Shown here: positions 7,723 to 18,000 of the stretch, one piece after another
How the letters are laid out: the number at the start of each line of letters is the position of its first letter
How positions within the stretch are numbered: the stretch's first letter is position 1
Source of the DNA: Bacteroidales bacterium
GTDB taxonomy: Bacteria > Bacteroidota > Bacteroidia > Bacteroidales > JAIOZK01
Reading direction: 5' to 3'
Assembly (NCBI GenBank): GCA_021738625.1
Contig: JAIPBS010000042.1
Location: 1 to 36,229, forward strand
DNA length: 36,229 nucleotides
Notes under the pieces: model-generated
Database searches by the model: none
Told to the model about the DNA's origin: nothing
The model's input: the letters and a program-made list of their open reading frames with translations, nothing else
Translations under genes and position numbers: made by a program

Positions 7723-8673
7723 TTAAAGCAGGTATCCTGTTATTGCAAAGCCAACATAAATCAACAGAAGGATTGCCCCAGCCCAGCGCGGTATTTTTTG
7801 AAGAAAGAACAAAAGAAATATGATCAGCAGAACGGTAGCCAGGCTAAGGGGTATGTAAAAGTTAAGCGTGACATCAGCAAGATCAACAGGTTGAACCAAA
7901 GCGATCACACCTGCGTTGAACAGAAAAAATGCCAGCACGGATCCTACCACATTGCCCATCGAAATATCTGATTTCCCTTTAAGGGCTGCGGGCAGCTCGC
8001 GGGCGATTTCCTCGACGCTCACCAATAATGCAATGATGGTCATTCCGTAAAGGGTATCGCTGATATTGATGTGGTCAAGGAGTACTTTGGAGCCTTCAAC
8101 CAGCATCTTGCTGCCACCGATTATGGCAAGTAGGGAAAGCAATAGCAATCCCCCCGATTTCCAACCGGGCGGAAGTTTTTCCTTATGCAGCATCTCAGAG
8201 ATTTCACCGCCTGCCTTTATGCTAATGCCTTTTTTATTCAGGTAAATCAGGTATAATATGGAGAAAACATAGGCTGCAATCAATATGATCCCGTCTGCGC
8301 GGCCCAGGCGCCCGTCGATTGCCAGCAGGCTGAAAAGAAGCACGGAAACAAAAGGAACCAGCAATAGCTTCCAGGATATTTTTTTAAACTTCAACGGGAC
8401 AAGCAAGGCAGTGATTCCCAGGGCGAGTGCCATAGCCACCATCGCTGCTCCGACGATGGATCCCATAGCAATGCCTCCAACATGTTCGAAACTGCCCACG
8501 GTGCCAACACCCAGATTCTCGGGGTCAAATCCCAGGAAGACCACTGAGATCAGGAAAGCCGGGACATGAAAATGCATGGAAGTGCCCGCAACCCCTTTCA
8601 CCAACTGCTCCGAGAAAAAGATCACCAGCAACAGTCCACCAATCACCAGAAGTATTGACCAAATCAAATCCAT
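7723..8673 (-). CDS. Sodium/calcium exchanger family membrane protein
   Basis: A membrane protein of about 316 residues with ten hydrophobic segments in two homologous halves, the CaCA (YrbG-like) antiporter arrangement. The first alpha-repeat is seen in GTVGSFEHVGGIAMGSIVGAAMVAMALALG and the second in SVEEIARELPAALKGKSDISMGNVVGSVLAFFLFN. The acidic residues expected at the cation site are present (E in VEEIARELP, E in GSFEHVGG). The usual GN..GSN is GNVVGSV here, so the ion specificity is uncertain. The start is taken as the ATG at 8673 (MDLIWS); the longer frame starts with TTG at 8691. It lies 70 nt after the tocopherol-cyclase-like gene on the same strand and may be the last gene of the folP group. 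Confidence 0.82.
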   Translation of the reverse strand: MDLIWSILLVIGGLLLVIFFSEQLVKGVAGTSMHFHVPAFLISVVFLGFDPENLGVGTVGSFEHVGGIAMGSIVGAAMVAMALALGITALLVPLKFKKISWKLLLVPFVSVLLFSLLAIDGRLGRADGIILIAAYVFSILYLIYLNKKGISIKAGGEISEMLHKEKLPPGWKSGGLLLLSLLAIIGGSKMLVEGSKVLLDHINISDTLYGMTIIALLVSVEEIARELPAALKGKSDISMGNVVGSVLAFFLFNAGVIALVQPVDLADVTLNFYIPLSLATVLLIIFLLFFLQKIPRWAGAILLLIYVGFAITGYLL

Positions 8674-8742
8674 AGATGTTGAAATATACAAACAAAAATC
8701 AGAATATGGTTGAATAATTTATCCCGCGGGGATTTATTTCTT

Positions 8743-9699
8743 TTAGTAATATTTAAGAACCTTTTCAATGATCTCCATTCCGGCGCGGGTTCCATGGTCT
8801 TGGTAAAGGATTTTTCCTTCCTGATCACTTAAGATGATTTCCACATTCGAATCGATGCTTTCTTTGATGATGCGGCTCATTTCCCCTCTGGAAGGTGCTT
8901 TCAAATCCCCTGAACGGTTCTGAACAACCTGAATTTCCAGCTTGTGATTTTTGCCTGTGAGTTCTACAAGTAGACGGTTGTTTCCGTATTCAAGCTTTTT
9001 TACTTCTGATCTATTGTAGGTGGCAAACAGGTAATACTTTCCCTGGTAATACAACAAACAGATCAGCCCCATAAAGAAGCTGCCCAGCCAGGGAATTTTT
9101 GCTACTGAAAAAGTGAGGGAGGCGTCGCTTTTTTCAAAATTGTTGCAATGCACCCATATCCAGCTTTCGGGGAAGGATGTTCCCCAGTCTTTTTCGATGT
9201 AGCCATTGCCGCCGTCAAAATCGACTGTTTTATCTCCAATATGCAGCCGTCCGTTCAGCTGATGCTGAACCGATACGATGCCGTGCTTGCATTCCATCAT
9301 GGGCACAAAGGAAAACCATCCCATGATGCCCGGCGAGAAAAGTTTTTTAGGATAATGGGTGAGCTTGCTGTAATCAACTTTACCTGTGATCTTCGTTCCG
9401 TTTTGATCGATGTTGATGTCGATCCCGTTTTTGCTGAAAGTCGAATCACCGACACGAATACTTAGTTCCTTGCGGCTAGCCCAAAAATCCTGAAGGGGGT
9501 ATTGGAAATATGCCGTTTCGCCCGTGATACCGTTTATCTTCTGAATGAAGGCGTGCTTGTCGTCCCGGCTTAAAGAAATGCCGGGTATCAGCGCATACAC
9601 ATGTTCCATGTCTTTGCTCACATGTTTGAAATACCATCCTTCGAAATAATGCTTCTTGCTGAGAGCGCCCTGGAAGACTTCGGGTTTGTAGAGTTTCAT
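8743..9699 (-). CDS. Tocopherol cyclase-like protein
   Basis: The 318-residue product has the pattern of the tocopherol cyclase family: KHYFEGWYFKHVS near residue 16, then GISLSRDDKHAFIQ. The central GGNGYIEKDWGTSFPESWIWVHCNNF at about 160-185 is the most conserved block of the family. In plants and cyanobacteria the family closes the chromanol ring of vitamin E. In heterotrophic bacteria the function is not established and the protein may act on other prenyl-lipid or carotenoid-type substrates. No signal peptide is visible, so it is probably cytoplasmic. It starts 22 nt after folP ends and is likely in the same transcript, though no biochemical link to folate is evident. Confidence 0.8.
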   Translation of the reverse strand: MKLYKPEVFQGALSKKHYFEGWYFKHVSKDMEHVYALIPGISLSRDDKHAFIQKINGITGETAYFQYPLQDFWASRKELSIRVGDSTFSKNGIDINIDQNGTKITGKVDYSKLTHYPKKLFSPGIMGWFSFVPMMECKHGIVSVQHQLNGRLHIGDKTVDFDGGNGYIEKDWGTSFPESWIWVHCNNFEKSDASLTFSVAKIPWLGSFFMGLICLLYYQGKYYLFATYNRSEVKKLEYGNNRLLVELTGKNHKLEIQVVQNRSGDLKAPSRGEMSRIIKESIDSNVEIILSDQEGKILYQDHGTRAGMEIIEKVLKYY

Positions 9700-9721
9700 G
9701 TTAATCGCATTGATTTATAAT

Positions 9722-10579
9722 TCATACTTCCAAATATTTTTCCACCATCTTCACCGCCTGTACGGCCTCTTTTACATCATGCACGCGCAGGATATCCGCA
9801 CCATTGAGCAAGGCCAGGGTGTTTGCAATGGTGGTGCCATTCAATGCAGAATGCGGTTTGGTACCCAGCAGTTTGTTGATCATCGATTTCCTTGAAATTC
9901 CAGCCAAAACCGGATAACCCAGGTTTTTGAATACCTTCAGCTGCTTTAGCAGGATGAAGTTGTGATCCACATTCTTGCCAAACCCAAAGCCGGGGTCCAG
10001 AACGATTTTATTATAACTTTCGTTTTTAAGCCCGGCAATTTGCGCTTCAAAAAACGTTCTGATCTCTTCGATCACATCATCATATTGGGGGTTCGATTGC
10101 ATATCCTGGGGTGTGCCCTTCATATGCATCAAAATGTAAGGAACATCAAACGATCTGGCCACATCGAAAATTCCGGGGTCGAATCGTCCGCCCGAAATGT
10201 CATTGATGATGTCGCAGCCCGCTTCGATGGCCCGGCGGGCAATTTCAGAGCGGTAGGTGTCGATGCTCAGCACTGCTTCGGGGAAACGCCTGGTAATGGC
10301 TTTAAATACAGGTTCGAGCCTTTTATGCTCTTCATCAGCATTTACTTCCGGAGCGCCCGGCCTGGTGGAAACGGCGCCGATGTCAATAATATCAGCACCT
10401 TCTTTCAGCATGCGTTCCGTTTGTCGCATGGCGTCTGCGAACGCATAGCTCTTGCCTTTATCATAAAAAGAATCGGGCGTAAGGTTTAAAATTCCCATCA
10501 CAAGGGGGCGCTCCCGCGAAAGAATTTTACCTTTGCACTCAGGAAAAGGTATATATGAAAAAGATGTACTTTTATCCAT
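9722..10579 (-). CDS. folP: Dihydropteroate synthase
   Basis: Condenses p-aminobenzoate with dihydropterin pyrophosphate to give dihydropteroate in folate synthesis; the target of sulfonamides. Length 285 is normal. Signature motifs are in order: MGILNLTPDSFYDKGK (pterin loop, about 28-43), DIIDIGAVSTRPGA (about 62-75), LSIDTYRSE, DIINDISGG, ILMHMKGTP, IVLDPGFGFGKNVDHN and PVLAGISRKS. All key residues for pterin and phosphate binding appear intact. It is transcribed divergently from the DUF1599 gene, with only 32 nt between the two starts, so the promoters overlap or lie inside the coding ends. A TAATTTTG box on the minus strand in this gap could be a -7 element. Confidence 0.96.
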   Translation of the reverse strand: MDKSTSFSYIPFPECKGKILSRERPLVMGILNLTPDSFYDKGKSYAFADAMRQTERMLKEGADIIDIGAVSTRPGAPEVNADEEHKRLEPVFKAITRRFPEAVLSIDTYRSEIARRAIEAGCDIINDISGGRFDPGIFDVARSFDVPYILMHMKGTPQDMQSNPQYDDVIEEIRTFFEAQIAGLKNESYNKIVLDPGFGFGKNVDHNFILLKQLKVFKNLGYPVLAGISRKSMINKLLGTKPHSALNGTTIANTLALLNGADILRVHDVKEAVQAVKMVEKYLEV

Positions 10580-10611
10580 TTAAAATTGATTTCCTGCAAA
10601 ATTAAACAATA

Positions 10612-11190
10612 ATGAGCAAGAAGACTTCCGGACAGTTTGATCGGGTGATCGGGGAGTGCAGGCATGTTTTCCTTGCCAAAATGAAGGATTACGGCAGCGC
10701 CTGGCGGGTGTTGCGCACTTCATCCCTCACGGATCAGATTTATATCAAAGCCAATCGCATCAGAAGCATCGACGGCAAAGGGACAACAAAAGTAAACGAA
10801 GGCATCAAGCCCGAGTTTATCGGCATTGTAAATTATTCCATTATTGCATTGATACAGATTGAGCTGGGCGACAAAGAATTGCCTGAAAATTTCGGCGAGC
10901 TGGAAATAGAGACTCAACAGGTTGAGCAGCTTTATGATAAATATGCTGTCGAATCAAAAAACCTGATGCAGGATAAAAACCACGACTACAGCGAGGCCTG
11001 GCGAAATATGCGCATCAGTTCCCTGACGGATATTATTTTGATGAAACTGTTCAGGATCAAGCAAATTGAAGACAACCAGGGCATGACCTCCGTTTCGGAA
11101 GGGGTGGACGCCAATTATTACGATATAATCAACTATGCTGTTTTCGCATTGATAAAATTGCTGGAGGAGGAAGAAAATCAACAGGAGTAG
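10612..11190 (+). CDS. DUF1599 protein, two-domain
   Basis: A 192-residue protein made of two copies of the DUF1599 domain (also called nucleotide modification associated domain 1). The first, about residues 8-85, contains KMKDYGSAWRVLRTSSLTDQI and ends IVNYSIIALIQIE. The second, about 105-188, contains KNHDYSEAWRNMRISSLTDII and ends IINYAVFALIKLL. The repeated DY..AW...R.SSLTD signature makes the duplication unmistakable. Cellular function is not known. The gene commonly precedes a DoxX-like gene and tpiA in Bacteroides, and the same order is seen here. The next gene starts 4 nt after the stop and uses an AGGAG inside the end of this gene as its likely ribosome binding site. Confidence 0.87.
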   Translation: MSKKTSGQFDRVIGECRHVFLAKMKDYGSAWRVLRTSSLTDQIYIKANRIRSIDGKGTTKVNEGIKPEFIGIVNYSIIALIQIELGDKELPENFGELEIETQQVEQLYDKYAVESKNLMQDKNHDYSEAWRNMRISSLTDIILMKLFRIKQIEDNQGMTSVSEGVDANYYDIINYAVFALIKLLEEEENQQE

Positions 11191-11194
11191 GATT

Positions 11195-12301
11195 ATGAAG
11201 GTTTTGATCGTTGTTTGCAGATTGCTTGTTGGGATCGTTTTTGTTTTCTCGGGACTGGTAAAAGGCGTCGACCCGCTGGGTACGGCTTACAAATTTCATG
11301 ATTACTTTATCGCTTACGGGACCGAATGGGCCAATCCCATCGCAATTGTACTGTCGATCGGGCTGTCGGCCCTGGAGTTTCTGCTCGGGTTTGCCCTGAT
11401 TCTGAATGTTAAGATGAAACAGGTTGCATGGGGCCTGCTTATCCTGATGGTATTTTTCACCATCCTTACCTTTTTTGATGCGATTTATGCCCCGGTCGAC
11501 GATTGTGGATGTTTCGGAGACGCCATTAAACTGAACAACTGGAATACCTTTTACAAAAACCTGGTATTGCTGGCCCTGGCATCTTTTATTTTCAAAACCA
11601 GAAAAAGGGTTATAAGCTATTGGCCGGGCCGGGCGCAATGGGCTGTGTTGCTGTTTGGGTTGCTCGGCTTTGTGTGGTTTTCATTATACAACCTGAATCA
11701 CTTGCCCGTGTGGGACTTTAGAAATTACAAAGTTGGAAACGACCTGACCCCCGAGCTGGAAGGAGATTGGCTGTATTTCTTCACCTATGAGAACAAGAAA
11801 ACCGGGGAACAGAAAGAGTTCGAATCCACAAATCTACCCGAAGATCTGGACAACTGGAAATACATTTTAAGAAGAGAGGTGGCGCCGGAAGGGTATATTG
11901 AATACAATCTAACGATTGAGGACCATAATGGAGATATCCATACCGACAGCATTCTGGCGGTAGAAGAAAGCCAGCTTATGGTGATCGCATGGAATCTGGA
12001 AAAATCCAACATCAAGAGCTTCGACCTGATCAATGAAATATACAGGGACGCCAAGCACGAAGGGGTTTCTCTTTTCATGATCACTGATAACGCATACCTG
12101 AACACACCGGAGGTGGTAACCGAATTCATTGAGAAGACCGGTTTTAAAGGACCTGTTTATTACTCGAACGAAAACGAGCTGAAAGCCATGATCAGGTCCA
12201 ACCCGGGTTTGATGATGATTCGCGAGGGAGAGATCCTAGCCAAATGGCATTATAATGATCTCCCCGACTTTTGGGAGATCAAAACAAAATACATTGAATA
12301 A
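11195..12301 (+). CDS. DoxX-like membrane protein with thioredoxin-like tail (BT_3928 type)
   Basis: A 368-residue protein with four N-terminal membrane helices in the DoxX/MauE arrangement (LLVGIVFVFSGLVKGVDPLG at about 9-28). A DDCGCFGD motif follows at about 104-111, probably a periplasmic redox-active cysteine pair as in MauE/vitamin K epoxide-like proteins. After a fifth hydrophobic segment (WAVLLFGLLGFVWFSLY) the C-terminal 180 residues look like a thioredoxin-fold domain (LMVIAWNLEK, a beta-strand start; EFIEKTGFKGPVYYSNEN; PGLMMIREGEILAKWH), but without a CxxC. It may support extracytoplasmic redox or envelope maintenance; this is inference. It sits between DUF1599 and a DppB-type permease in a probable operon. 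Confidence 0.8.
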   Translation: MKVLIVVCRLLVGIVFVFSGLVKGVDPLGTAYKFHDYFIAYGTEWANPIAIVLSIGLSALEFLLGFALILNVKMKQVAWGLLILMVFFTILTFFDAIYAPVDDCGCFGDAIKLNNWNTFYKNLVLLALASFIFKTRKRVISYWPGRAQWAVLLFGLLGFVWFSLYNLNHLPVWDFRNYKVGNDLTPELEGDWLYFFTYENKKTGEQKEFESTNLPEDLDNWKYILRREVAPEGYIEYNLTIEDHNGDIHTDSILAVEESQLMVIAWNLEKSNIKSFDLINEIYRDAKHEGVSLFMITDNAYLNTPEVVTEFIEKTGFKGPVYYSNENELKAMIRSNPGLMMIREGEILAKWHYNDLPDFWEIKTKYIE

Positions 12302-12320
12302 AAATACCGACCTTTAAGCT

Positions 12321-13400
12321 ATGCTTCGCTTCATTACAAGAAGATTGGGATATGGTATTCTTGTTTTATTCGGGGTGGTTACCGTGGTGTTCATTCTGTT
12401 CAACATACTGCCCGGCGACCCGGCACGCATGATGCTCGGACAGCGCGCAGATATTGCTTCTGTGGAGGCCGTAAGGAAAGACCTTGGACTGGATAAGCCC
12501 CTGGCAACGCAATACCTGAATTTTTTAAACGACCTTTCACCCCTGTCGGTTCACAGTCTCGATCAGGATAGTTACTGGTATCTGAGGGATTCCAAATATG
12601 AACCCTACACAAAGCTTTTTAAGATTTCCGCAAAGGGTGTTGTAGTGTTCAAAAAACCTTATCTGCGCCGCTCTTACCAATCCAAAAGGGAGGTGTCGGA
12701 AATCCTTTCAGAAGCCTTTCCCAAAACCATATTGCTGGCCACGGTCGCAATATTGTTTGCCATTATCATTGGTGTGTTCATCGGAATTTTTCTTGCCATA
12801 AAGAAAAACAAGGTTGTTGATAAAATTGCACTGGTTTTTTCAGTGTTGGGGATGTCATTACCCTCATTTTATGCAGCCATACTGAACGCCTGGATTTTTG
12901 CATTTATTCTGGCCGAATATACCGGACTCAATATGATAGGAAGCCTATACTCCCTTGACAACTACGGCAGGGGGGAATACCTGGATCTGAAAAATTTGAT
13001 TCTTCCGGCGCTGACTCTTGGCATCAGGCCGCTGGCTATTGTAGTGGAGCTTACCAGGACTTCCCTGTTAGATGTGCTGTCGCAGGATTACATCAGGACT
13101 GCCAAAGCAAAAGGATTGAGCAACAGCAAGGTGATCAGACGCCACGCATTAAAAAATGCTCTTAATCCGGTTATTACGGCTGTATCGGGCTGGTTTGCCT
13201 CCCTGATGGCCGGTGCCGTTTTTGTGGAGTTTGTTTTCGATTGGAAAGGTGTAGGCGTGGTAATTGTTGAAGCACTTGAAATGTACGACTTTCCTGTGAT
13301 CATGGGAGCCGTGCTTGTAATTGGTGTTATCTTAGTCTTTATTAATATTTTTGTAGATATCCTTTACGGGATGTTGGACCCCAGAGTTAGAATAACTTAA
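12321..13400 (+). CDS. ABC transporter permease, DppB/OppB type
   Basis: A 359-residue permease of the binding-protein-dependent type. The N-terminus RRLGYGILVLFGVVTVVFILFNILPGDPA is the classic OppB/DppB leader. The EAA loop that contacts the ATPase is seen in RTAKAKGLSNSKVIRRHALKNALNPVI near residues 256-282. An extracytoplasmic insert of about 70 residues after the first helix is typical of Bacteroidota members. The normal partners (second permease, two ATPases, solute-binding protein) are absent from this window; the gene stands alone between a DoxX-like gene and tpiA. It may work with subunits encoded elsewhere. Probable substrate class is peptides or small oligopeptides, by family only. 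Confidence 0.87.
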   Translation: MLRFITRRLGYGILVLFGVVTVVFILFNILPGDPARMMLGQRADIASVEAVRKDLGLDKPLATQYLNFLNDLSPLSVHSLDQDSYWYLRDSKYEPYTKLFKISAKGVVVFKKPYLRRSYQSKREVSEILSEAFPKTILLATVAILFAIIIGVFIGIFLAIKKNKVVDKIALVFSVLGMSLPSFYAAILNAWIFAFILAEYTGLNMIGSLYSLDNYGRGEYLDLKNLILPALTLGIRPLAIVVELTRTSLLDVLSQDYIRTAKAKGLSNSKVIRRHALKNALNPVITAVSGWFASLMAGAVFVEFVFDWKGVGVVIVEALEMYDFPVIMGAVLVIGVILVFINIFVDILYGMLDPRVRIT

Positions 13401-13411
13401 AAAGAAAAATT

Positions 13412-14176
13412 ATGAGAAAAAAGATCATAGCAGGAAACTGGAAAATGAACAAAACCTTCCAGGAAGCGGAAGAATTGATTAGCGATTTGCTTAAGCATTT
13501 GGAAGCGCACTCACTGGAAGATGACAAAGAAATCCTGATTTGCCCCCCTTCCCCTTATCTGGAGTTAGCCACGGATCTGGCACAGGGAAGAAAACTTAAG
13601 GTAGGGGCGCAAAATGTAAATGCCAACGATTTCGGGGCATATACAGGAGAAATATCGGCACCAATGCTAAAATCGATGGAAGTGAACTACTGCATTGTGG
13701 GACATTCTGAAAGGAGGAAATATTATCATGAAACCGATGAATCGGTTGCTGATAAGATCAACGCTTTGCTTAAAAATGAAATTATAGCTGTTTATTGTTG
13801 CGGGGAAACCCTTGAAGAAAGAGAATCCAATAAGCAATTTGATGTGGTCGGGAAACAAATTGAAAAAGCGCTATCACATCTCACTTCCGAACAGCTTAAA
13901 CAAATCGTAATCGCCTACGAGCCTGTATGGGCAATCGGTACGGGGAAAAATGCCAGTCCTGAGCAAGCGCAGGAAATGCATGCCTACATTCGCAAACAAA
14001 TTTCCGGTAAGTTTAGCAAGGATGCTGCCGAAGAGATGAGTATTCTTTATGGTGGTAGCTGCAATTCGAAAAATGCCAAAAGCCTTTTTTCCAATCCGGA
14101 TGTTGATGGCGGATTGATAGGCGGAGCATCTCTTGATGCTGATGAGTTTTTTAAGATTGTTAAAAGCATGGATTGA
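13412..14176 (+). CDS. tpiA: Triosephosphate isomerase
   Basis: Interconverts dihydroxyacetone phosphate and glyceraldehyde 3-phosphate. At 254 residues it is a complete TIM barrel with the catalytic lysine in KIIAGNWKMN (residues 4-13), the catalytic histidine in IVGHSERR, the catalytic glutamate in AYEPVWAIGTG, and the phosphate-binding loops YGGSCNSKN and GGLIGGASL. It starts 11 nt after the permease stop and ends 6 nt before prmA, so it lies inside the operon. Base and codon use look like the neighbours. Confidence 0.97.
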   Translation: MRKKIIAGNWKMNKTFQEAEELISDLLKHLEAHSLEDDKEILICPPSPYLELATDLAQGRKLKVGAQNVNANDFGAYTGEISAPMLKSMEVNYCIVGHSERRKYYHETDESVADKINALLKNEIIAVYCCGETLEERESNKQFDVVGKQIEKALSHLTSEQLKQIVIAYEPVWAIGTGKNASPEQAQEMHAYIRKQISGKFSKDAAEEMSILYGGSCNSKNAKSLFSNPDVDGGLIGGASLDADEFFKIVKSMD

Positions 14177-14182
14177 AATCCA

Positions 14183-15010
14183 ATGGATTATATACAGATA
14201 TCCTTTTCTAAGGCTCCATTGGAAATACGCGAAATACTGTCAGCCATGCTTTCAGCTTATGGATATGATAATTTCCAGGAAGATGAAGAGCAGTTAATGG
14301 CCTTTATCGGGAAAGAAAACTTTTCTGAAGATGAACTTAAAGAAGTTTTATCCGGTGAGTTGTTCAGAGAAATAACCTATAGCGTTGATCTCATCAGCGA
14401 AAAAAACTGGAATGAGATCTGGGAACAAAATTTTGAAGCTGTTGTGATTGCCGGGAAATGCCTGATCAGGGCTCCCTTTCACAAGATTGAATCCCCTTAC
14501 GAATACAACCTCATAATTGAGCCACAGATGTCGTTTGGTACGGCCCATCACGAAACAACTGCCTGCATGCTTGAACTGATGCTGGAGCTTGATTTCGAAA
14601 ATAAATCTGTTTTGGATATGGGATGCGGAACCGGTATTCTGGCCATATTTGCATCCCTGAAAAAGGCCTCCCGGGTTGTGGCCATCGACAATAGCAGCTG
14701 GGCCGTACAAAACACCCGGCACAACATGGCATTGAACGGAGTGAAGAACATAAAGGCATTGGAAGGCGACGCCGGCCATATTCCCGAAGAGAAGTTCGAT
14801 TATATTCTTGCGAACATCAACAGGAATGTTTTGCTGGAAGATGTTCCCAAATACTCCAATTATCATTCGCAAAAAGGGTTGTTTCTTTTAAGCGGGTTTC
14901 TGCAAAACGATCTGGCGTCAATTCAAAATATGCTTGCCGCACTGGCTTATGTCAATGTGCATAAAATTGTTGAAAACGATTGGGTGGCCGCTGTTTTCCA
15001 AAGAGAATAA
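14183..15010 (+). CDS. prmA: Ribosomal protein L11 methyltransferase
   Basis: S-adenosylmethionine-dependent enzyme that methylates lysines and the N-terminus of ribosomal protein L11. The 275-residue product has a divergent N-terminal substrate-recognition domain (about 1-115), the linker motif MSFGTAHHETTACML just before the catalytic part, the SAM-binding motif VLDMGCGTGILAIFAS, and LANINRNVL in place of the NPPY-type motif. All are typical of PrmA. It follows tpiA by 6 nt. The downstream exported-protein gene begins 40 nt later. Confidence 0.92.
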   Translation: MDYIQISFSKAPLEIREILSAMLSAYGYDNFQEDEEQLMAFIGKENFSEDELKEVLSGELFREITYSVDLISEKNWNEIWEQNFEAVVIAGKCLIRAPFHKIESPYEYNLIIEPQMSFGTAHHETTACMLELMLELDFENKSVLDMGCGTGILAIFASLKKASRVVAIDNSSWAVQNTRHNMALNGVKNIKALEGDAGHIPEEKFDYILANINRNVLLEDVPKYSNYHSQKGLFLLSGFLQNDLASIQNMLAALAYVNVHKIVENDWVAAVFQRE

Positions 15011-15050
15011 TTCGATTAATTTGTGGTTATATTCCAAAGCCGGAAAATAA

Positions 15051-18000
15051 ATGGGTCAAATTGCAAAGATAATCCTGTATGTTGTTGTTTCTTTGATTAC
15101 CGCTGTGGGCTATGGCCAGCAACCGGAAAAGTTTCCCGAAGGAAGGGAGGACTTTTTTAATGCGTATTCTGCCATGCTGCTTGATACCAAAAGCAAGTAT
15201 TATGAAGAGCAATCAGAAGATTTGCTTGAACGATTCTCTGAAAAATGGATTTCCGACCGGTTCGGTCCGCGAGTGAAGGAAGCAATCATCACCACAGCCA
15301 ACATGATGCTGGAAGCAAAACAACGAACTTATCCGGTGTTTTTCCTTTATCTGAAATCGTTGAATGAACTGGCCTGGTCACAGCAGAGCGACAACAGTGT
15401 TATAGCCTGGCTCAACAGCTTTCATCCTATGATCGACAGGCGTTCCCGTACCGAACTTAGCGATTATTTTGAATACACGAACCAGCTTTTCACCGTGCAC
15501 TATCTTTTCGATAAAAACTACATGCAATGGAAATTCAGGAATGCCGATTTTGAATTTAGATATGATTCGGTTCCTGAAATCCATTTTGAACAACTTGACC
15601 TGATTTGTGCCACACGTAACGACAGCAGCACCATAGTCGCTACAAGAGGGCGCTTTAATTACGATCAAAAAGAGTTTTACGGACGTGGCGGTACGGTCGA
15701 TTGGTGGCGAGTTGGCCTTAAGGGTGAAGATGTGTATGCCGAGATCCTCTCGGGCTATAAAATAGACTTACGAGAGCTAAGCTATGAAGTTGACACGGTC
15801 GCCATGCATCATGCGGTCTTTTTCGAAGAACCGGTTCTGGGCCGGTTGAGCGAACGTGTAACAACCAGTCCTCCAAATCGGTTTACAACCTATCCGCAAT
15901 TCAGATCATTTATTCAAAATTACTACGTCCGCAATATTTTTGAGGATGTAAATTTCGAGGGAGGTATTGCCCTTGAAGGCAGCAAATTTATCGGAACAGG
16001 GCAAAAGGATAAACCGGCCGAATTAAGTTTTTTCAGGGGAGATGAATTGTTCGTCAGGGCACGATCAGCCGAATATCATATTGAGGACAACAAGTTGAGT
16101 GCCATGCGGTCGGCGGTTTCAATTTATTATGAGCAGGATTCGGTGTATCATCCCAGTCTTAAAATGCGTTTTCATTCCGCAAATCGCGAGTTGAGCCTTT
16201 ACCGCTCGGGGCAAGGCTTGTCGAGGAGCCCGTTCTTCGATTCCTATCATATGATGGATATTTATTGTGAAGCCCTGTTCTGGAAAATGCATGAAGATAC
16301 CATGAGTTTCGAGATGAAGCCCCGTATAAGTGATATCAGTGAAGCTTCTTTCGAATCGGTGAATCATTTTTCAAAAGATGAATATTATAAACTGCAAGGT
16401 ATTGATCCGGTTAATCCCCTGGAACTGGTAAAAAAATATACCAAAAGATATAACTCGAATACCATTAAGCTTAGCGCCTTTGCCAAATATATCGATAAAC
16501 CGCAGGAACAGGCCAGTGCCATTTTGTTCAACCTGGCGGCGAGGGGATTTCTTGTATATAACGTTATCGAGGAACAAGCTGTGGTAAAAAAGAAGTTGTT
16601 TGATTATCTGGATGCCAAAGCTGGAAAGATCGACTACGATCATATTAATTTTGAATCCACCACCAAACAGGAGAGCAATGCATTGCTTGACGTTGAAAAT
16701 TTCAAGCTGAAGATCAACGGGGTGAATCAAATCATGCTTAGCGACTCGCAGCGTGTTATGATCAATCCGAAAGACTATCAGATCATGATGGAAAAAAACC
16801 GGGATTTCACTTTTTCGGGTTTGGTGCGGGCCGGAATGTTTGAGTTTTATGTTCAGGATGGGATTTTCAGGTATGATTCCTTTAAGCTAAAGCTACCCGA
16901 TGTGTGGGCGCTAAGCTTTTTTGTTGAAACAGATTCTACGGATAAATACGGAAATCCTTATTATAAGCGTGTTAAAAATGTGATTACCGACCTGAGCGGT
17001 GAGCTGTATATCGATCAGCAAAAAAACAAGTCGGGTATGCATGATTTCGCGCGTTTTCCTGAATTTCAGACGGTCAATGATGCATATGTCTATTTTGACC
17101 ACAGCCAGATGAAAGAAACAACTTATGACAGAAACCGTTTTTATTATCTGGTGGAACCTTTTCTTCTGCAAGGCCTGGATGATATAAGCACGGAGGATAT
17201 CCATTTTGACGGATACCTTGAGTCGGGACTGACCATGCCCCCCATTCATGAGCCCCTGGTTGTTATGGATGATTATTCGCTCGGTTTTAAGCATAATACA
17301 CCCGATACGGGCTTTCAGGTTTATCAGGGGAAAGGAAGGTTTTACAACAATATTACCCTTAGCAATAAGGGACTTGACGGGGAGGGAATGCTTACGTATC
17401 TGACCACCGAATCCGGATCACGTGTATTTAATTTTTATCTCGATTCGCTGCTCGCCCGGGTTGAGGAATTTAAGGCAGGGGATCAGGATTATGATCCCGA
17501 GTTTCCCGAAACCAAAGGGAAGGTTGTGGATATGATCTGGAATACGGATACAAACAAAATGCATGTGGCAAGCATCGACAACTCCTTTCTCATGTATGGC
17601 AATGACTCGAAATTCAAAGGAGAGCTGACCATATCCCCTGATGGCATGACAGGAGATGGCGTCTTTAATTTTTCAAAAGCAGAGATATCTTCTAAGTTAT
17701 TTGACTTCGATCATTTTTCCCTTGTCGCCGATACATCCGACTTCAGACTGCTTACACTGGATGAAAAACAAATGGCCATTTCTACAAACGATTATCGTTC
17801 GGAAATTGATTTTGAAACCCGCATGGGGCATTTTGAAACAACCGGAAAACTATCCATCGTGAAATTTCCTTTCAACCAGTATATGAGTTCGATGGATGAG
17901 ATGGAATGGGACATGGACAGACAACAAATCACCCTCATAAACAATTTGGCCGACCGAATGCCGGGTTTTGAGGATCTGACCTTATATGAGCTAATTGACA

